64,000 bases of DNA from Diphasiastrum complanatum (taxonomy: Eukaryota > Streptophyta > Lycopodiopsida > Lycopodiales > Lycopodiaceae): positions 15,032,722-15,096,721 of the forward strand of contig CM055108.1 in NCBI GenBank assembly GCA_029204225.1, given 5' to 3'. Position numbers and translations under genes: made by a program. The notes beneath the pieces are model-generated. The model made no database searches. It was given only the letters and a program-made list of their open reading frames with translations, and had not been told where the DNA came from. Below are positions 21,446 to 33,561 of the stretch, one piece after another (positions within the stretch are counted from its first letter, which is position 1; each line of letters opens with the position of its first letter).

Positions 21446-23084
21446 AGAGACAAAGTTTTAATAATATACTTTTTATTTCAAATGATGGAATTTGCAGCTT
21501 GTATTCTGGACTTGTTGATTGTACGCGTGCTTCTATAAGGTATGTTTGTGGTTGTTGGTTGAACTTTACGTACAAATCAGTTTGCACTTTATGTTATTTT
21601 TTGGGGTTTTATTGTAATTATTGGTTATCAAATGTTAGTATGTTACAAAGTACTTTGTGCATAATTAGGTATGTTATAAGAAATCTTTATGTAATAATAT
21701 GTACATTTTGATAGATAGATTTGTGTATTTAAATTTGTGGTCTTAGTATAATACCAAGGAAGTAAAAAGGTACTTGATAACTTATTATCGACTATAAAAA
21801 AAAATTCATGGAAATTTTGTTTCATGAATAGTTATTAATTTTAATATTTACGATCGTCAACGTTTTAAATATCTCGTCTTTGTTCATGTGCTATGTTAAC
21901 CGATATGATTTAAAAAGTTCAATACATGTAATTGCAATTTTGTTCACTTACCGTGCTAATGAACGAGTTACAGATTTCATTGAAGAGAATGTATCTTTTG
22001 GATATTGAAGATTTACAAATATTAGTAATATAGTAAGTTCATAAATATTATTACGCAATTGAGAATAAGATTTTATTCAGTTTTGTTTTGTTTGTTATGT
22101 AACTATTGAATATCATGTTATGAATTCATGTCAAGAATCAAAAGTATTTTCTTGGATGTATGCATGAACGTCGTACGTAGGTTTTAATTGACAATAGAAA
22201 AACAAATCTTTTGTATGAGGTGGAAAACCCTTATGCATGTAATATTACGTATGTATATTGGTGGAAAATCCAACAAACGTACGTAATTAACAAGAAATGT
22301 ATAGAAAAACATACTTTATAAAACAGTACATGGTCATTCATATTTTGTTCCATGGTTTTGTATATTTGAACCTGTTTTTTTTTTTATCTGGTGATAGATA
22401 GAAACCAATTATATTTCAATTCAAATAATCAAGTACCAAACAAGAAAATGAAATTTTGTATAAAGGAACAAGATCTGTTGTACATGTAATAATACATGCA
22501 ATAGTTAGTTACTGATGTAAAATTAGTAATATGTGGTTTGTTTAAATATGTGACTTTGTTGTCTCAATATCATAGTAAGTAAATAGACATTTTTATGTAT
22601 ACATAGAAATGGAACAATTTAGATTAGTTAATAATAAGTATTTTTTCTATTTGATGTTACGTCTGATTATCTTAATTTTGTCTTGGTCTTTGTTATTGAT
22701 TAAGAAATGCTACCTACCATGTTTAATAGTTTTCCTTCGACTGGTTTTTCCATGTCATGTTATTAAGTTTATGTATGATCATACCTCCTCGTACATGCAC
22801 AAATATATTTAGTTGTTAGTAGTTTATTAACCATGAGCATTTCTGTATGAGTTGAAAACTTTTTGCATTTGTAACATTTTGTATATTGGTTAGTGAATTG
22901 TGTTATGACTACTCATACCAGCACAACTGATTTGTTCATAAATATTATTACGCAAAGGATTTTATTCAATTTTGTTTTGTTTGTTATGTAACTATTCAAT
23001 ATCGTCTTACAAATTTATGTCTAGAAACAAAAATATTTTTATAGATGTATGCATGTTCATGAACGACGTATGTAGTTTTTGCTT
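21446..23084. other. AT-rich intergenic block with an internal direct repeat
   Basis: No gene. 22037-22182 and 22936-23070 are diverged copies (CATAAATATTATTACGCAA..., TTTTGTTTTGTTTGTTATGT..., GATGTATGCATG...), 0.9 kb apart in direct orientation. Confidence 0.6.
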
Positions 23085-23360
23085 AAGCAAGACCAAACCC
23101 TTTGAAACCTGTATTCATATGCCAACAAGATAAAATATAGCTAAGAAGTAAAATACAATATAGTAAAGCACCATAAAGCAAAACTTATTTCAAGACATCC
23201 AGACCTGCCACCATCCCACAACACAGAACCATGTGAGTTAGTATGTGAGGAAGACATGTGTCAAAGCTGAATGTCAGTTGTTATCCATGTACAAAATAAG
23301 CATTGCTACTTAATAGCTTGGTTAGATTGAAAAACATAGTCCAATCTTCCCATTCATTTG
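23085..23360. repeat. Direct repeat copy 1 (partner 26740-27020)
   Basis: Shared words include AGCAAGACCAAACCCTTTGA, GTAAAGCACCATA, CCTGCCACCATCCCACAACA and GTTGTTATCCATGT. The partner lies 3.65 kb downstream in the same orientation. Confidence 0.85.
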
Positions 23361-23408
23361 TGATACTAGTAGAAAAACCAATTTTTGTATAAGGTGGAAG
23401 ATCCTTAT

Positions 23409-23887
23409 TGTTATGGCCATATTCAGTTAATGACCTAGAAAAGTCCTAATATAGTAGACCGGACCTCCAGTATTCAAGATTGTTGGTCACGCCATGATTT
23501 AATTCCATGTCAAGGCCAGTTTGTGACTAATAACCTTGAGAGGACCCGGACACTCTAATTGAGACATATGGAGTATTGCATGTCTGTGTGACGGATATAG
23601 GCAGGAGGACTGCATGAAGAGATGTGATCTATTTATGGTTGACCTGCATGGGGGCTGCATGGTTTCATGCACAGGACTCTACTCTTTATATGATGAGGTA
23701 GGGATTCTCTCGTCGACATATTGGGTTTAGGTCACCAGTTTCTCTCTTCTCCTCTTGCTTCACATGACATGGCTTGGGGGCTAGATCCAGGTTTGATCTA
23801 GGATTGGTTGGGCAGTTTGGCTCCATTGTCTCTCTTATTGTGTTCTCCTATCCTCATCTTAGGGGGTTATCCCTTATGGTCTTTACA
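23409..23887 (+). mobile_element. Copia-type LTR (left edge tentative)
   Basis: The right edge ...TCTTTACA is fixed by the primer-binding site one base later. The left edge at TGTTATGG (23409) is the nearest plausible TG and could lie further left, in the 23085 repeat. No 3' partner LTR is found; downstream sequence shows no recognisable gag or pol, so the element is truncated or non-autonomous. Confidence 0.5.
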
Positions 23888-23888
23888 T

Positions 23889-23900
23889 TGGTATCAGAGC
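23889..23900 (+). promoter_or_regulatory. Retrotransposon primer-binding site (initiator Met-tRNA)
   Basis: TGGTATCAGAGC, identical to that at 245-256 but on the plus strand. Confidence 0.85.
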
Positions 23901-24649
23901 CCGGCTAAGATGCGATCTTGGATAGGAGTGGAGGCAAGCTCTACATCAAATTTGGAAGTTCGGAGCACTTGGATTTACATCCCAGTTGGAGTGCTATTTT
24001 CTCAAGGAAATCATGGAGTTGGATTCACAAATTCCGTGGTAAAGCATGCTTGTCCAATATGATGGTAGAGTGCTCTTCTACATGATCACGTTTGGTAAAG
24101 ATGCTAAGAATTATTTGAATTCATTCTAATTCTCTGTTTTTTGAGAAAACTTTCAATGATGGCTGATCAGATTGCTTATTCTAATTAGTTAGAGGTTTAG
24201 ATTGTTTGCACCAATTCATATGTCCTAGAGCATGTAATTTTGTTTTGAGTTCATAGATAAATTGGCTGTAATTCGATTTATCCGGCCGTATGGACTGTTT
24301 GCGACAAAAATACATGATTCAGATGATTGCATGATGAGGATGGAAAGTTTTCTTTCCCTTATGTGAACCCTCCAGAGAATCTGCAAGATTGGAACATTGA
24401 TTGGGAGAGCAACAGTCTAATTCTTTAATTTTAGAGTAGCATGTTTGGTTAGTAAAGCAACCATTACCTTGTTAAAGCTAATAATTTAGAATTGTGAAGC
24501 CTTGGTGAAAGCATGGATTGTTCCTGGTTGAAAGAACCCAGTTTAAGAGCAAACTGGTCCAGATAATTGTTGGCCTACGCCTGCATGGAACCCAGTGAGA
24601 GCTAAGTTTTCCTGGATGTTTTGCATGAAAGAGCAATCCTGTTACCTCT
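23901..24649. other. Possible internal region of a non-coding LTR element
   Basis: Follows the primer-binding site but holds no gag or pol similarity that I can see. No gene is supported. Confidence 0.4.
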
Positions 24650-25034
24650 CTATTTGGGCATGGAACAACATCGTAGGGGGGGAGATGTGAGTTCATCCAA
24701 TGAGGCCATCCATTGCTGCTTGGAAGCAAATTGGTCTTCCCAGTAAAGGTCGTAGTGAGGAGGTACTATGGAATGGAAATTGGAACACTCTTTGAAAACC
24801 CCTGGTTGGAAATCATGAAAGTGATTGCTGCTAGCTGATGCTCTAAGATCAGAGGCTGCTGTAGGGATCAACATAGCTTGATTAGTGAAAACGTTGGCAG
24901 AATACTTGCTGTCAATACTCGCTGCTGGCACACTAGCTGTTCGCTGATTCAGTGGACTGTTGAAAGCTTCATTGCACCTTTTCTGTTCCCTGAAAGCACC
25001 TGCATAAATGCATTGGAAAGCTGCCGGTGAAAAT
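24650..25034 (-). pseudogene. Coding-like remnant of unknown protein
   Basis: A 128-codon minus-strand frame bounded by stops reads like protein rather than noise, with balanced composition and stretches such as AFREQKRCNEAFNS, FHDFQPGVFKECSNFHS and YDLYWEDQFASKQQW. A TTTCAG acceptor-like site precedes GGAACAG inside it. No family recognised. It may be one exon of a degraded host gene or part of the adjacent element. Confidence 0.3.
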
Positions 25035-25555
25035 CATGGATTCATCCTGTCATGTCGGTATAGTTCTTCATGGACTGGCAGTAGTTGGATGAGAGATCCA
25101 GTGTGGCAGCTCTGTTTTCCCTCGATGGTATTGTGTGGAAGAGAGCGGCGGATGTGGCTGTGCGGTGACTGGAGAAATAGTAGAATGAGGCTAAAGATTT
25201 TCTGAGGACTTGCTTGGAAAAAACCCTTTTAGGGTTTGCATAACCTAGAAGGTTGTTGCCTTTTGCATGAGTAAACTTTTGGTTCATGCATGATGGGGGT
25301 TTCCTTTAAGAGGGTAGTGCATCATTTGCTTGCATAATAGCTCCATCAAAGGCCTGTTGGAGTGTGAGACCTGCGGTTGCAGGGAAGGAGGAACCCGAAC
25401 AACCATCTCGTGAGTTGCTTTTTCCAAAACAGTACCCGGTCAAGGAAAATTTAATTTTTTTTGGTGGTGACTAAACTTTTTAAGCTAAGTTTGTAGGCTA
25501 TAGGCACGGGACATTCTCTCGCTAAAATAGTTGACGGGCGATGATTTTTTGAGAC

Positions 25556-25640
25556 ACCATGCGGTTTGCGGTTAACCCAAAGCATTTAGGCTACATAGGG
25601 ACCGTGAGAACCGTGAGAGAGAGAGAGAGAGAGAGAACCA

Positions 25641-25703
<63 letters not shown>

Positions 25704-25874
25704 CCTTTATTCGGACCGTATTTCAACTAAACCGCAACCGCACCGCAAAGGGCCAGCATGCGGATCATAACAATTCCAAGTCTCAAAGGAAGAAAATTGC
25801 AACCTTCCAAATCGTAGAGTCAAAGTTGTGACAACCAACGGTAAGGCCGAAACTTACAAAACCGCATAGGGACC

Positions 25875-25952
<78 letters not shown>

Positions 25953-26012
25953 ATGCGGTTTGTGGTTAACCCTGAGTATTTAGGTCGCATAGGGACCATG
26001 AGACAGAGCGAG

Positions 26013-26094
<82 letters not shown>

Positions 26095-26264
26095 CTTCAT
26101 TCAGACTGCATTTCAACTAAACCGCAACCGCACCGCAAAGGGCCAGCATGCGGTTCATAACGATTCCAAGTCTCAAAGGAAGGAAATCGCAACCTTCCAA
26201 ACCATAGAGTAAAAGTTGTGATGACCAACGGTAAGACTGAAGCCTAAAAAACCGCATAGGGACC

Positions 26265-26318
<54 letters not shown>

Positions 26319-26497
26319 GTTTCCTTCGTTCAGAGAGCTTCAAGGCCACACAGGGCACAGAGACTTTACGGTTCTATTTTGAAACCGATTATCATAAGCG
26401 ACCGCAACTAACGCACTTGCGGGACCTTACGGTCACTTTAGATCCACTGCTGCAGACCGCAAGTGAAAGAGAGACGAGGCTTTGGAGCAGGGATAAT

Positions 26498-26565
<68 letters not shown>

Positions 26566-26622
26566 ATGCGGTTTGCGGTTAACCCAGACCATTTTGGCTG
26601 CATAGGGACCGTGAGAACCGTG

Positions 26623-26719
<97 letters not shown>

Positions 26720-26720
26720 C
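25556..26720. repeat. (GA)n blocks in a recurring larger unit
   Basis: Six long GA runs (25616-25701, 25875-25952, 26017-26090, 26269-26314, 26502-26564, 26624-26717) are separated by recurring unique sequence. ATGCGGTTTGCGGTTAACCC...CATAGGGACCGTGAGA appears near 25559, 25951 and 26566. CAACTAAACCGCAACCGCAC...CCAACGGTAAG appears near 25725 and 26113. Unit spacing is roughly 390-610 bp. Open frames of Arg-Glu or Leu-Ser repeats across it are artefacts. Confidence 0.9.
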
Positions 26721-26739
26721 ACAATTTCACATAGTTCCT

Positions 26740-27020
26740 CTTGACAAAGCAAGACCAAACCCTTTGAAGTCTTTATTCATAAACCAACAGGGTACAGTAA
26801 AGCTGAAAAGTAAAATACAGTACAGTAAAGCACCATATAGCATAACCACTCTCAAAACGTCCAGTTGATACCTGCCACCATCCCACAACACAAAACCGCA
26901 CGAGTTAGTACAGTGGGAAAGACAGGTGTCATAGCTGAGCGTTAGTTGTTATCCATGTCCAAAAGAAGTTATACTACTCATCAGCGTAAATAGAATTTTA
27001 AAACACAGTCCAGTCTTCCC
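26740..27020. repeat. Direct repeat copy 2 (partner 23085-23360)
   Basis: Begins right after the last GA run; homology ends near CAGTCCAGTCTTCCC. Confidence 0.85.
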
Positions 27021-27480
27021 AAACACAAAATTGATTTTATAGTGATAGGCCAAGTCCCTCCATTACCGTATTAGGGTGAGTGCCATGCTGATCACTTTTT
27101 CGGCATTGGTCCGTATCAGTTTAATTTGTTGATAGCACAAGTATGAAAAGTTTTCACCGTATATATTGCTTATCGCTAAAAGCCATGGTGTGAACACGTG
27201 TGTCGGTGTCAAAGCAAATCCATGCTATTCTAACCCGTGTGACTTAAGAAACGTCACGCACTACTGTCCATACTCCTGAGCATATCCATGCTTTCCAGTC
27301 GTATCTCACCATTAACCGATATGACAACCGAATGGGTAATAAATTATCACAAGCCATGTTTGAATAGTGTAGCTACGATTAAACTTTCGTCTATCATAGC
27401 CCCATATCCACCCCTTGGTTTTTTGGACCCTTGTATCGGATAGGTTTTATTTTATTGATGAGGTTCTCATGGTTTTTACA

Positions 27481-27492
27481 AGGTATCAGGGC
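27481..27492 (+). promoter_or_regulatory. Degenerate primer-binding-site-like sequence
   Basis: TTTTTACA then AGGTATCAGGGC resembles the LTR/primer-binding-site junction at 23880-23900 with two mismatches. Together with the upstream repeat it suggests a second, decayed copy of the same 5' end. Confidence 0.35.
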
Positions 27493-28494
27493 AGATCCGT
27501 GCCATTCTTATCCTTATGTAAGAACCGTTTATCTTACGCAAATCCATGCTGTCCAAGATAACATGAGGAGAACCCTTACTTCAGGACAGCGTGGGTGTTA
27601 TTAAACGCAGAAAGAAATTATACTACTTATGAAGTTACATAGTCGAACTGAGTAGAAACCAAGTAGTTTCTGTACTTAGGGTCTTTAACAGTCACCTAGA
27701 ATGGCATACATTTGTGAAGAGACACCTTACCTTTCGAGCATATGTGATGCTTTCAAATTCTGAAAACTGTTTGAAAAATTCTTACCTGGATGATTGTAGC
27801 AATGGTATCTTGTGAGTATGCCATGTTTTAGTCCCCTCGAGTGCTCTTTGCCTTCCTTAGTATTAAACCGTTTATAACATTATTTTTAGCCTTTTTGAAA
27901 GAGAAAGTAAATACTTTATGGAGGGCCTACCATTCACTGCTTATACAAATCTGAAGCGAATGGTTTAATGTGCATACCTGTGCAGATGCTTATAGCTTTA
28001 TGGCTCGAAGTCGAACCTAACCGAAAATGAAGCTAGTAGTAATATTCGATGCTACAAAGAGCGCAAGTTCCATTTGTTAGTGCTAATATACAGTAGTATT
28101 CCCTTTGCAAGAGCAGTCATTCACAAGTATGATAACGAAACTGGTTAAAGCATGAGGTATAGTAATCATAAACAGAATGTGCCAACAACAACTCAGTTGT
28201 ATGTTCTGATAAAAGTATGAGAACACCATAGCATCGTTTTTGGAGTACGTACAAAACCCTTATTTACTTAAGGAACAATCACATATCTATGCTGTCCATT
28301 GAAGGATAGTAACGTATAATGTAAACTGTAGTTATCACACCAAGATATCATCCATTCATAACCATGATAAGGAGCTTGAAACCAAACAACCATTCATGAG
28401 TTAGGAAGTGCTTCATCGCCGGTCATTATGAAGCTTCTGTCTCAACTTATCACATATGATGTAAAACTATCATTAACATGCATTCTGAAGTATG
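27493..28494. other. Intergenic, nothing recognised
   Basis: No coding similarity or repeat that I can define. Confidence 0.4.
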
Positions 28495-28745
28495 TGGAAG
28501 GTAATACTGGATCATCGCTGGACAACCTACCATATATATCAACATTTTTATTCTCTTGCTAATGATAGACCGCTGCAGGTCCATCACTGGACAACAACAA
28601 GTCTACCTTCAATAAGCACTCCAGAAATGAGTATGCTTCATCACTGGTCCATTGTTGGACAGCGGAAGGTATATGAAGTATATATCAAGCCAAACACAAG
28701 GTGTATGAATCCACATTGATCCATCGTTGGACAACGGGTTCATAC
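28495..28745. repeat. 70-bp diverged tandem repeat, four copies
   Basis: The word GGTCCATCGTTGGACAACGG and variants recurs near 28509, 28579, 28647 and 28718, spaced 68-71 bp, each followed by a GTATA/TCTAC-like tail. Confidence 0.7.
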
Positions 28746-29110
28746 ATTCCCATTCAACATTTAGAACAGTTGATAACCATCATACGTATTCATGGGATGA
28801 ATGCACATATATAAAACGAGCGGAACCACATACCATATAGTTAAAGCAGATAATTTCAAACTAGGGAGGGCACCCTCTCTTCCAACCTTCTTCTCACTCT
28901 ATAGTAGAAGAAACTCCTTTGAAAACATGCTACATATAGTGGTTTCATAGGAAGTATCGTGGAAGCTCCCTTCCAGCCAAAAAAGGTGGGAAAATATTTT
29001 TGAAAAGTATGAAGAAAAGTTGGGTTTGTAAAAAAAATTTAGGACCCTCAAACCATATATGTTTGTTTTTAGCATGATCAAGGGTGGTGGTTTCTGATAA
29101 AGAAGAGTCC

Positions 29111-29422
<312 letters not shown>

Positions 29423-29687
29423 GTGGAATTGTAGATGTGGATAGAACTGGATTTAAACAGAACCTGGCTTGGAGAATTTAGAGTGGTGCATGTATTATTT
29501 TGTGGATGATATACAGAGAGACATTATGTAGAGCATCTAGAATGATATCTTTCTAAATGCCAGAAAACTATGATTTTGTATTTATATAGCATTTGTTCCA
29601 AAAGACTAAAGGTGGGGTGGCAATGAGTTCTGTGCAATATTGAAATGGTGTTGTTTGAGACACAAACCAAAGATTGTATATGGTCTC

Positions 29688-29689
<2 letters not shown>

Positions 29690-29718
<29 letters not shown>
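29690..29718. repeat. (GT)n microsatellite
   Basis: About 14 GT units. Confidence 0.95.
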
Positions 29719-29721
<3 letters not shown>

Positions 29722-30707
29722 TACTTTTATTTAGCGATGTGTGTGCCTGTATGTCTGTGTGTGTATTCAATGTGTGGGTTTCAAAAACATTCATCACAAA
29801 AACCCAAACTGTTATAAAAAATTCAAACAACAACAATTTTTAAGGAAATAGACATCATGTCATCTGATAATTCAGAAACCAATACCTGGGCATACACCAG
29901 GTTTTCTAACATTGGCTCAAAGTCACTAAGTTTAACAATACTAACATGACTCCAAACATATGCCACATTCCTAAGTAACTTATCTACATCTAATATAAAT
30001 CAATATTCTCTCGGAAGAAAACATCTTCTCCTTTGTTGCTGGAATATGGACTTCGCATAAGCTTTCTATCAACCACAAAATGGAGCAGCGAGACACCTCA
30101 TCACTGAAACAAAATAACTCCATCAGGTCTCGCACAAAAGTCCTGCAATTTATGTAGATCTTCGACATCTGCAACAACACCAAAAATGTCATAAAAAAAA
30201 ATGTACATACAACAACACATAATCTTAAAAACATATGACAACTCTGCATTTGATTTGGAATGGCATGTTGATGATATTTTGTAATGGCAACAACGATCCA
30301 TCGCATCAGATCGTAGCTGCATCAGCAATGCAAATGATTCTGGTCTCTTGTCCTAGCATTGAAGGTTGCTGCCAGTAGACCCCATGTTCAACGCTCCAAA
30401 TGGCTAGCGGATGCAACAATGGAACAACCTCAGCCGCGATGGTGGTGAAGATTAGTGGGCTTCCTTGCCTGGTGAAGCTCCCTCATGCTTGATAGAAATG
30501 ATGGATATTGCCAAAGCGGCCGTTGAGGAAGCATGGAAGTTAATGGAAAGGGGACAATCTGAAATACTCCTTCCTTGACGATGCTGAAGAATGTGAAAAA
30601 TAGTAAACAAATTCAAAGCAGAGTGAAATTATGTAAAGGTAACCATAAACAAAAGGATTCAAGCTTCTTAGGTTACAAACTTTATCTTGTAGCATGGATA
30701 TGGATAT
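29719..30707. other. Intergenic, nothing recognised
   Basis: Short frames only; no family match. Confidence 0.45.
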
Positions 30708-30851
30708 GGATATTGCAGTTGGCGGATGCAATCAAAAAGAGAGCAAGAAGACGATGGAGAGAGAGACCCGGCCATGCTATGGATATTGCAATTGGCGGAT
30801 GCAATCAGAAAAAAGAGAGCAAGAAGACGATGGAGAGAGAGGCTTGCATCC
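30708..30851. repeat. 73-bp tandem repeat, two copies
   Basis: GGATATTGCAGTTGGCGGAT at 30708 and 30781, including GAGAGCAAGAAGACGATGGA. Confidence 0.9.
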
Positions 30852-32307
30852 CGCCTGCTCATGATTGAGAGAAAGAGAGAGAGAACCGATTAAGATAAAG
30901 AGAGAGCGCGCGCACTCTAGGAGAAAAGAATTTGAAAAGAGAGAGCGTGCGTCCAATTTTTTTTTCCTACGTGTTATTTTTCACACGCATAGGACCTTTC
31001 TCACGTTTTTTAGCTTTTCGCGTTGTAAAAAGCATGACATTTTGTTGCGGGCAGAGCGTGACATTTTTTACGACATGGCGACATTTTCTCTCTCAAATCG
31101 TTCTAATATATATGATATATATTGTGTCTATTTTTTTTAACTACTGTATCATTTAAACAGTTTCTAAAATCAACATCTTTAAGTAATAAAAACATATATA
31201 CGATGATTGATTTTTTTTTCCATAATATTACGCATATGGTAGCCATATACACCATGCACGACTTGTTAAAGTTACGTGAACAACAAGCTTCCAAGATGTC
31301 ACTATACAACGGTTGGAACTGAAGACCGTACTTTGTACACATATAGCAATTTTATCCGGACACAATACTACGATTGATATTAAATTATTTATGATCAAGT
31401 TTACACAATATTGGAATTATAAAAAAATTATATTAAATTATTGATAACACAAATGAAATACACCCAACATAACATGATTTCAAAAAATAAATAATAACAC
31501 GTAGAACTGGTAGATATAAACTGGCTAGATGTTTTCCACAATATTTGCAATATATAATAAATAATACATATTAGTAACTAATACGAAAATTTCATTTCTA
31601 CGTGTACCATATATTGTTCGAGTATCTAAACAAATCACATATTATTTTTATCAATGACCAAGTAATGCATATACTATTACATTTAAGAAGCAGGTCCTTT
31701 ATTTTTGGGTACTTAATTATTTAGATTAAAATATATTTTTTATTTATCTGCAACTATTTCAACAAAATAGATTGAAATATAGAAAACCGGGCAACAAAAT
31801 ATAAATAACCATGTACTAGTTGATCATATGTACCATGTGGTAAAAAAATTTTAAACGTTTAGTTATACAGATTATATCTTTTTTTATTTACAATTGTAGT
31901 ATGTCACTAAGTTCGAATATATGAAACTAAGATAGAAAATGAGTAAACTATGTACATTTGTTAGTTTTTCCACCAACATACATATGCAATATTGTATGCA
32001 CAAGGATTTTCTACCCCTTCCAAAAAAAAATGTATAATATTACGTGGTTTTAATTCTAGACATACAAATTTATACCAAAAAACAATCCCATCATCATATC
32101 GAAACGAATTTAAACATAAAAAATTATATAACGAAATATAAACAAATAATGTATGCTACAAATAATTTTCGATTTCAAAATCATGAAAATTTTTAGTAGG
32201 TAATTAGTTTGTAATTTCTAGAATTCAATTTCCAAAACACGTAAATAATTTCTGAATTACAAAGACGCAGATAAAATATAAGATAATAAAACAAAACACG
32301 AATTTTT
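30852..32307. other. AT-rich intergenic block
   Basis: From about 31100 very AT-rich. Parts near 31970-32045 resemble the complement of the 22200-22260 region, so both blocks share an old repeat family. No gene. Confidence 0.5.
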
Positions 32308-32528
32308 GATGGTCATGATGTGGCTTGTCACACGTGCCAAATAGCATAGGATTCCATTCATAAGGATGTTCTCAAGTAGACCTAAGTGATAGAACCTTTG
32401 GAATGAGTCCAAATCATGCTTAGATACAAGAGAGAAAAAGTAGGAGCTATTTTTGGTAGTTTTTACGTTGTTGAGGGATCTCCAAGATTCCAACCCTAAC
32501 TTGGTAGGGATGAAAGATCCACCAAAAT
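32308..32528 (+). mobile_element. Internal piece of copia LTR (same family as 40.9-55.3 kb)
   Basis: Matches about LTR positions 75-300 of the family at 40897-41578, starting GATGGTCATGATGTGG. It lacks the LTR start and everything after CCACCAAAAT, where it joins RNase H coding sequence directly. Confidence 0.85.
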
Positions 32529-32875
32529 CCGAGTACAAAGCTTTGACAACCACTACAAAGGAGGTACTTTGGATCAAGAGATTATTGGTGGAGCTAAAGA
32601 TCATGGATTCAGAGGAGGCACCAATCATCTACAATGACAATATATCAACCCAACACCTTGCATCTAACCCAATCTTCCATGCAAGATCTAAGCACATTGA
32701 GATATGCCATCACTTTGTGAGAGAAATGGTGCAAGCCAAGGAGATTGCTTTGGAGCATGTTCCAAGCAATGAATGTGTAGCTGATCTACTTACTAAACCA
32801 CTTCAAAAGACACCTTTTATGAAGTTCAGATCATCACTTGGAATGATTAGTAAAGCAATGATTGAACCAAGCTAG
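32529..32875 (+). pseudogene. Copia RNase H C-terminal fragment
   Basis: From EYKALTTTTKEVLW to the stop after AMIEPS this equals the last ~115 residues of the gag-pol at 49811-53779, with few changes (for example STQH for SAQH). Integrase, RT and the first RNase H Asp are gone. An open frame from 32453 fuses antisense-independent LTR sequence to it, an accident of the deletion. Confidence 0.9.
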
Positions 32876-32880
32876 ATAGT

Positions 32881-33561
32881 GAGGAGGAGTGTTAAAAATT
32901 CACAATTCTAGCTTGACTAGTTTTGGTCATATGACTTGTAAATAGTTAGATGGTCATGATGTGGCTTGTCACACGTGCCAAATAGCATAGGATTCCATTC
33001 ATAAGGATGTTCTCAAGTAGACCTAAGTGTTAGAACCTTTGGAATGAGTCCAAATCATGCTTAGATACAAGAGAGAAAAAGTAGGAGCTATTTTTGGTAG
33101 TTTTTACATTGTTGAGGGATCTCCAAGATTCCAACCCTAACTTGGTAGAGATGAAAGATCCACCAAAATTAGCATTAGGGATAGGTTTAGGGCTACTCAT
33201 ACCTGCCCAAACTGTGATGGATCATGTATATATAAGTGATGATAGCTCACCAAAATCAATCAAGCAATTTCATGATTTTTCTCTCATAATGGTTCAATTG
33301 CTCTCTATGTTCTTAATTCTTTGAGTACATGTGATTCCTAATCATTATAGGATTGAATGTGGGTTTGGTGTACAGTACTCAGACTATGGGGGGCTGTACT
33401 TTCACACGTGTGAAGGCTTCTTCAAGGATTTGGGCCATTTAGTGAGGTTCAAGCATAGATTCTTGATGGATTTTGATAGTTCAAATTGTGCTAATCTTAT
33501 GAGATCATAATCTATTGTTTCCCTCATCATTTCAAGTGTTTTAGGATCCTTATTTGCTGTA
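32881..33561 (+). mobile_element. Polypurine tract and 3' LTR of the deletion derivative
   Basis: GAGGAGGAG (32881-32889) primes plus-strand synthesis; the LTR follows from TGTTAAAAATTC at 32890 to TTTGCTGTA at 33561, about 10 bp short of the full terminus. It has more differences from the family than the copies at 41-55 kb have from one another, so it is older. Confidence 0.85.

Noticed and set aside
25559-26868. Open frames of repeated Arg-Glu or Leu-Ser across (GA)n
   Set aside because: Any GA/TC run is open in several frames; no flanking domain, start context or splice signals.
32453-32528. LTR-encoded N-terminus of an LTR-RNase H fusion protein
   Set aside because: The join is a deletion scar; the LTR part is non-coding in all other copies.
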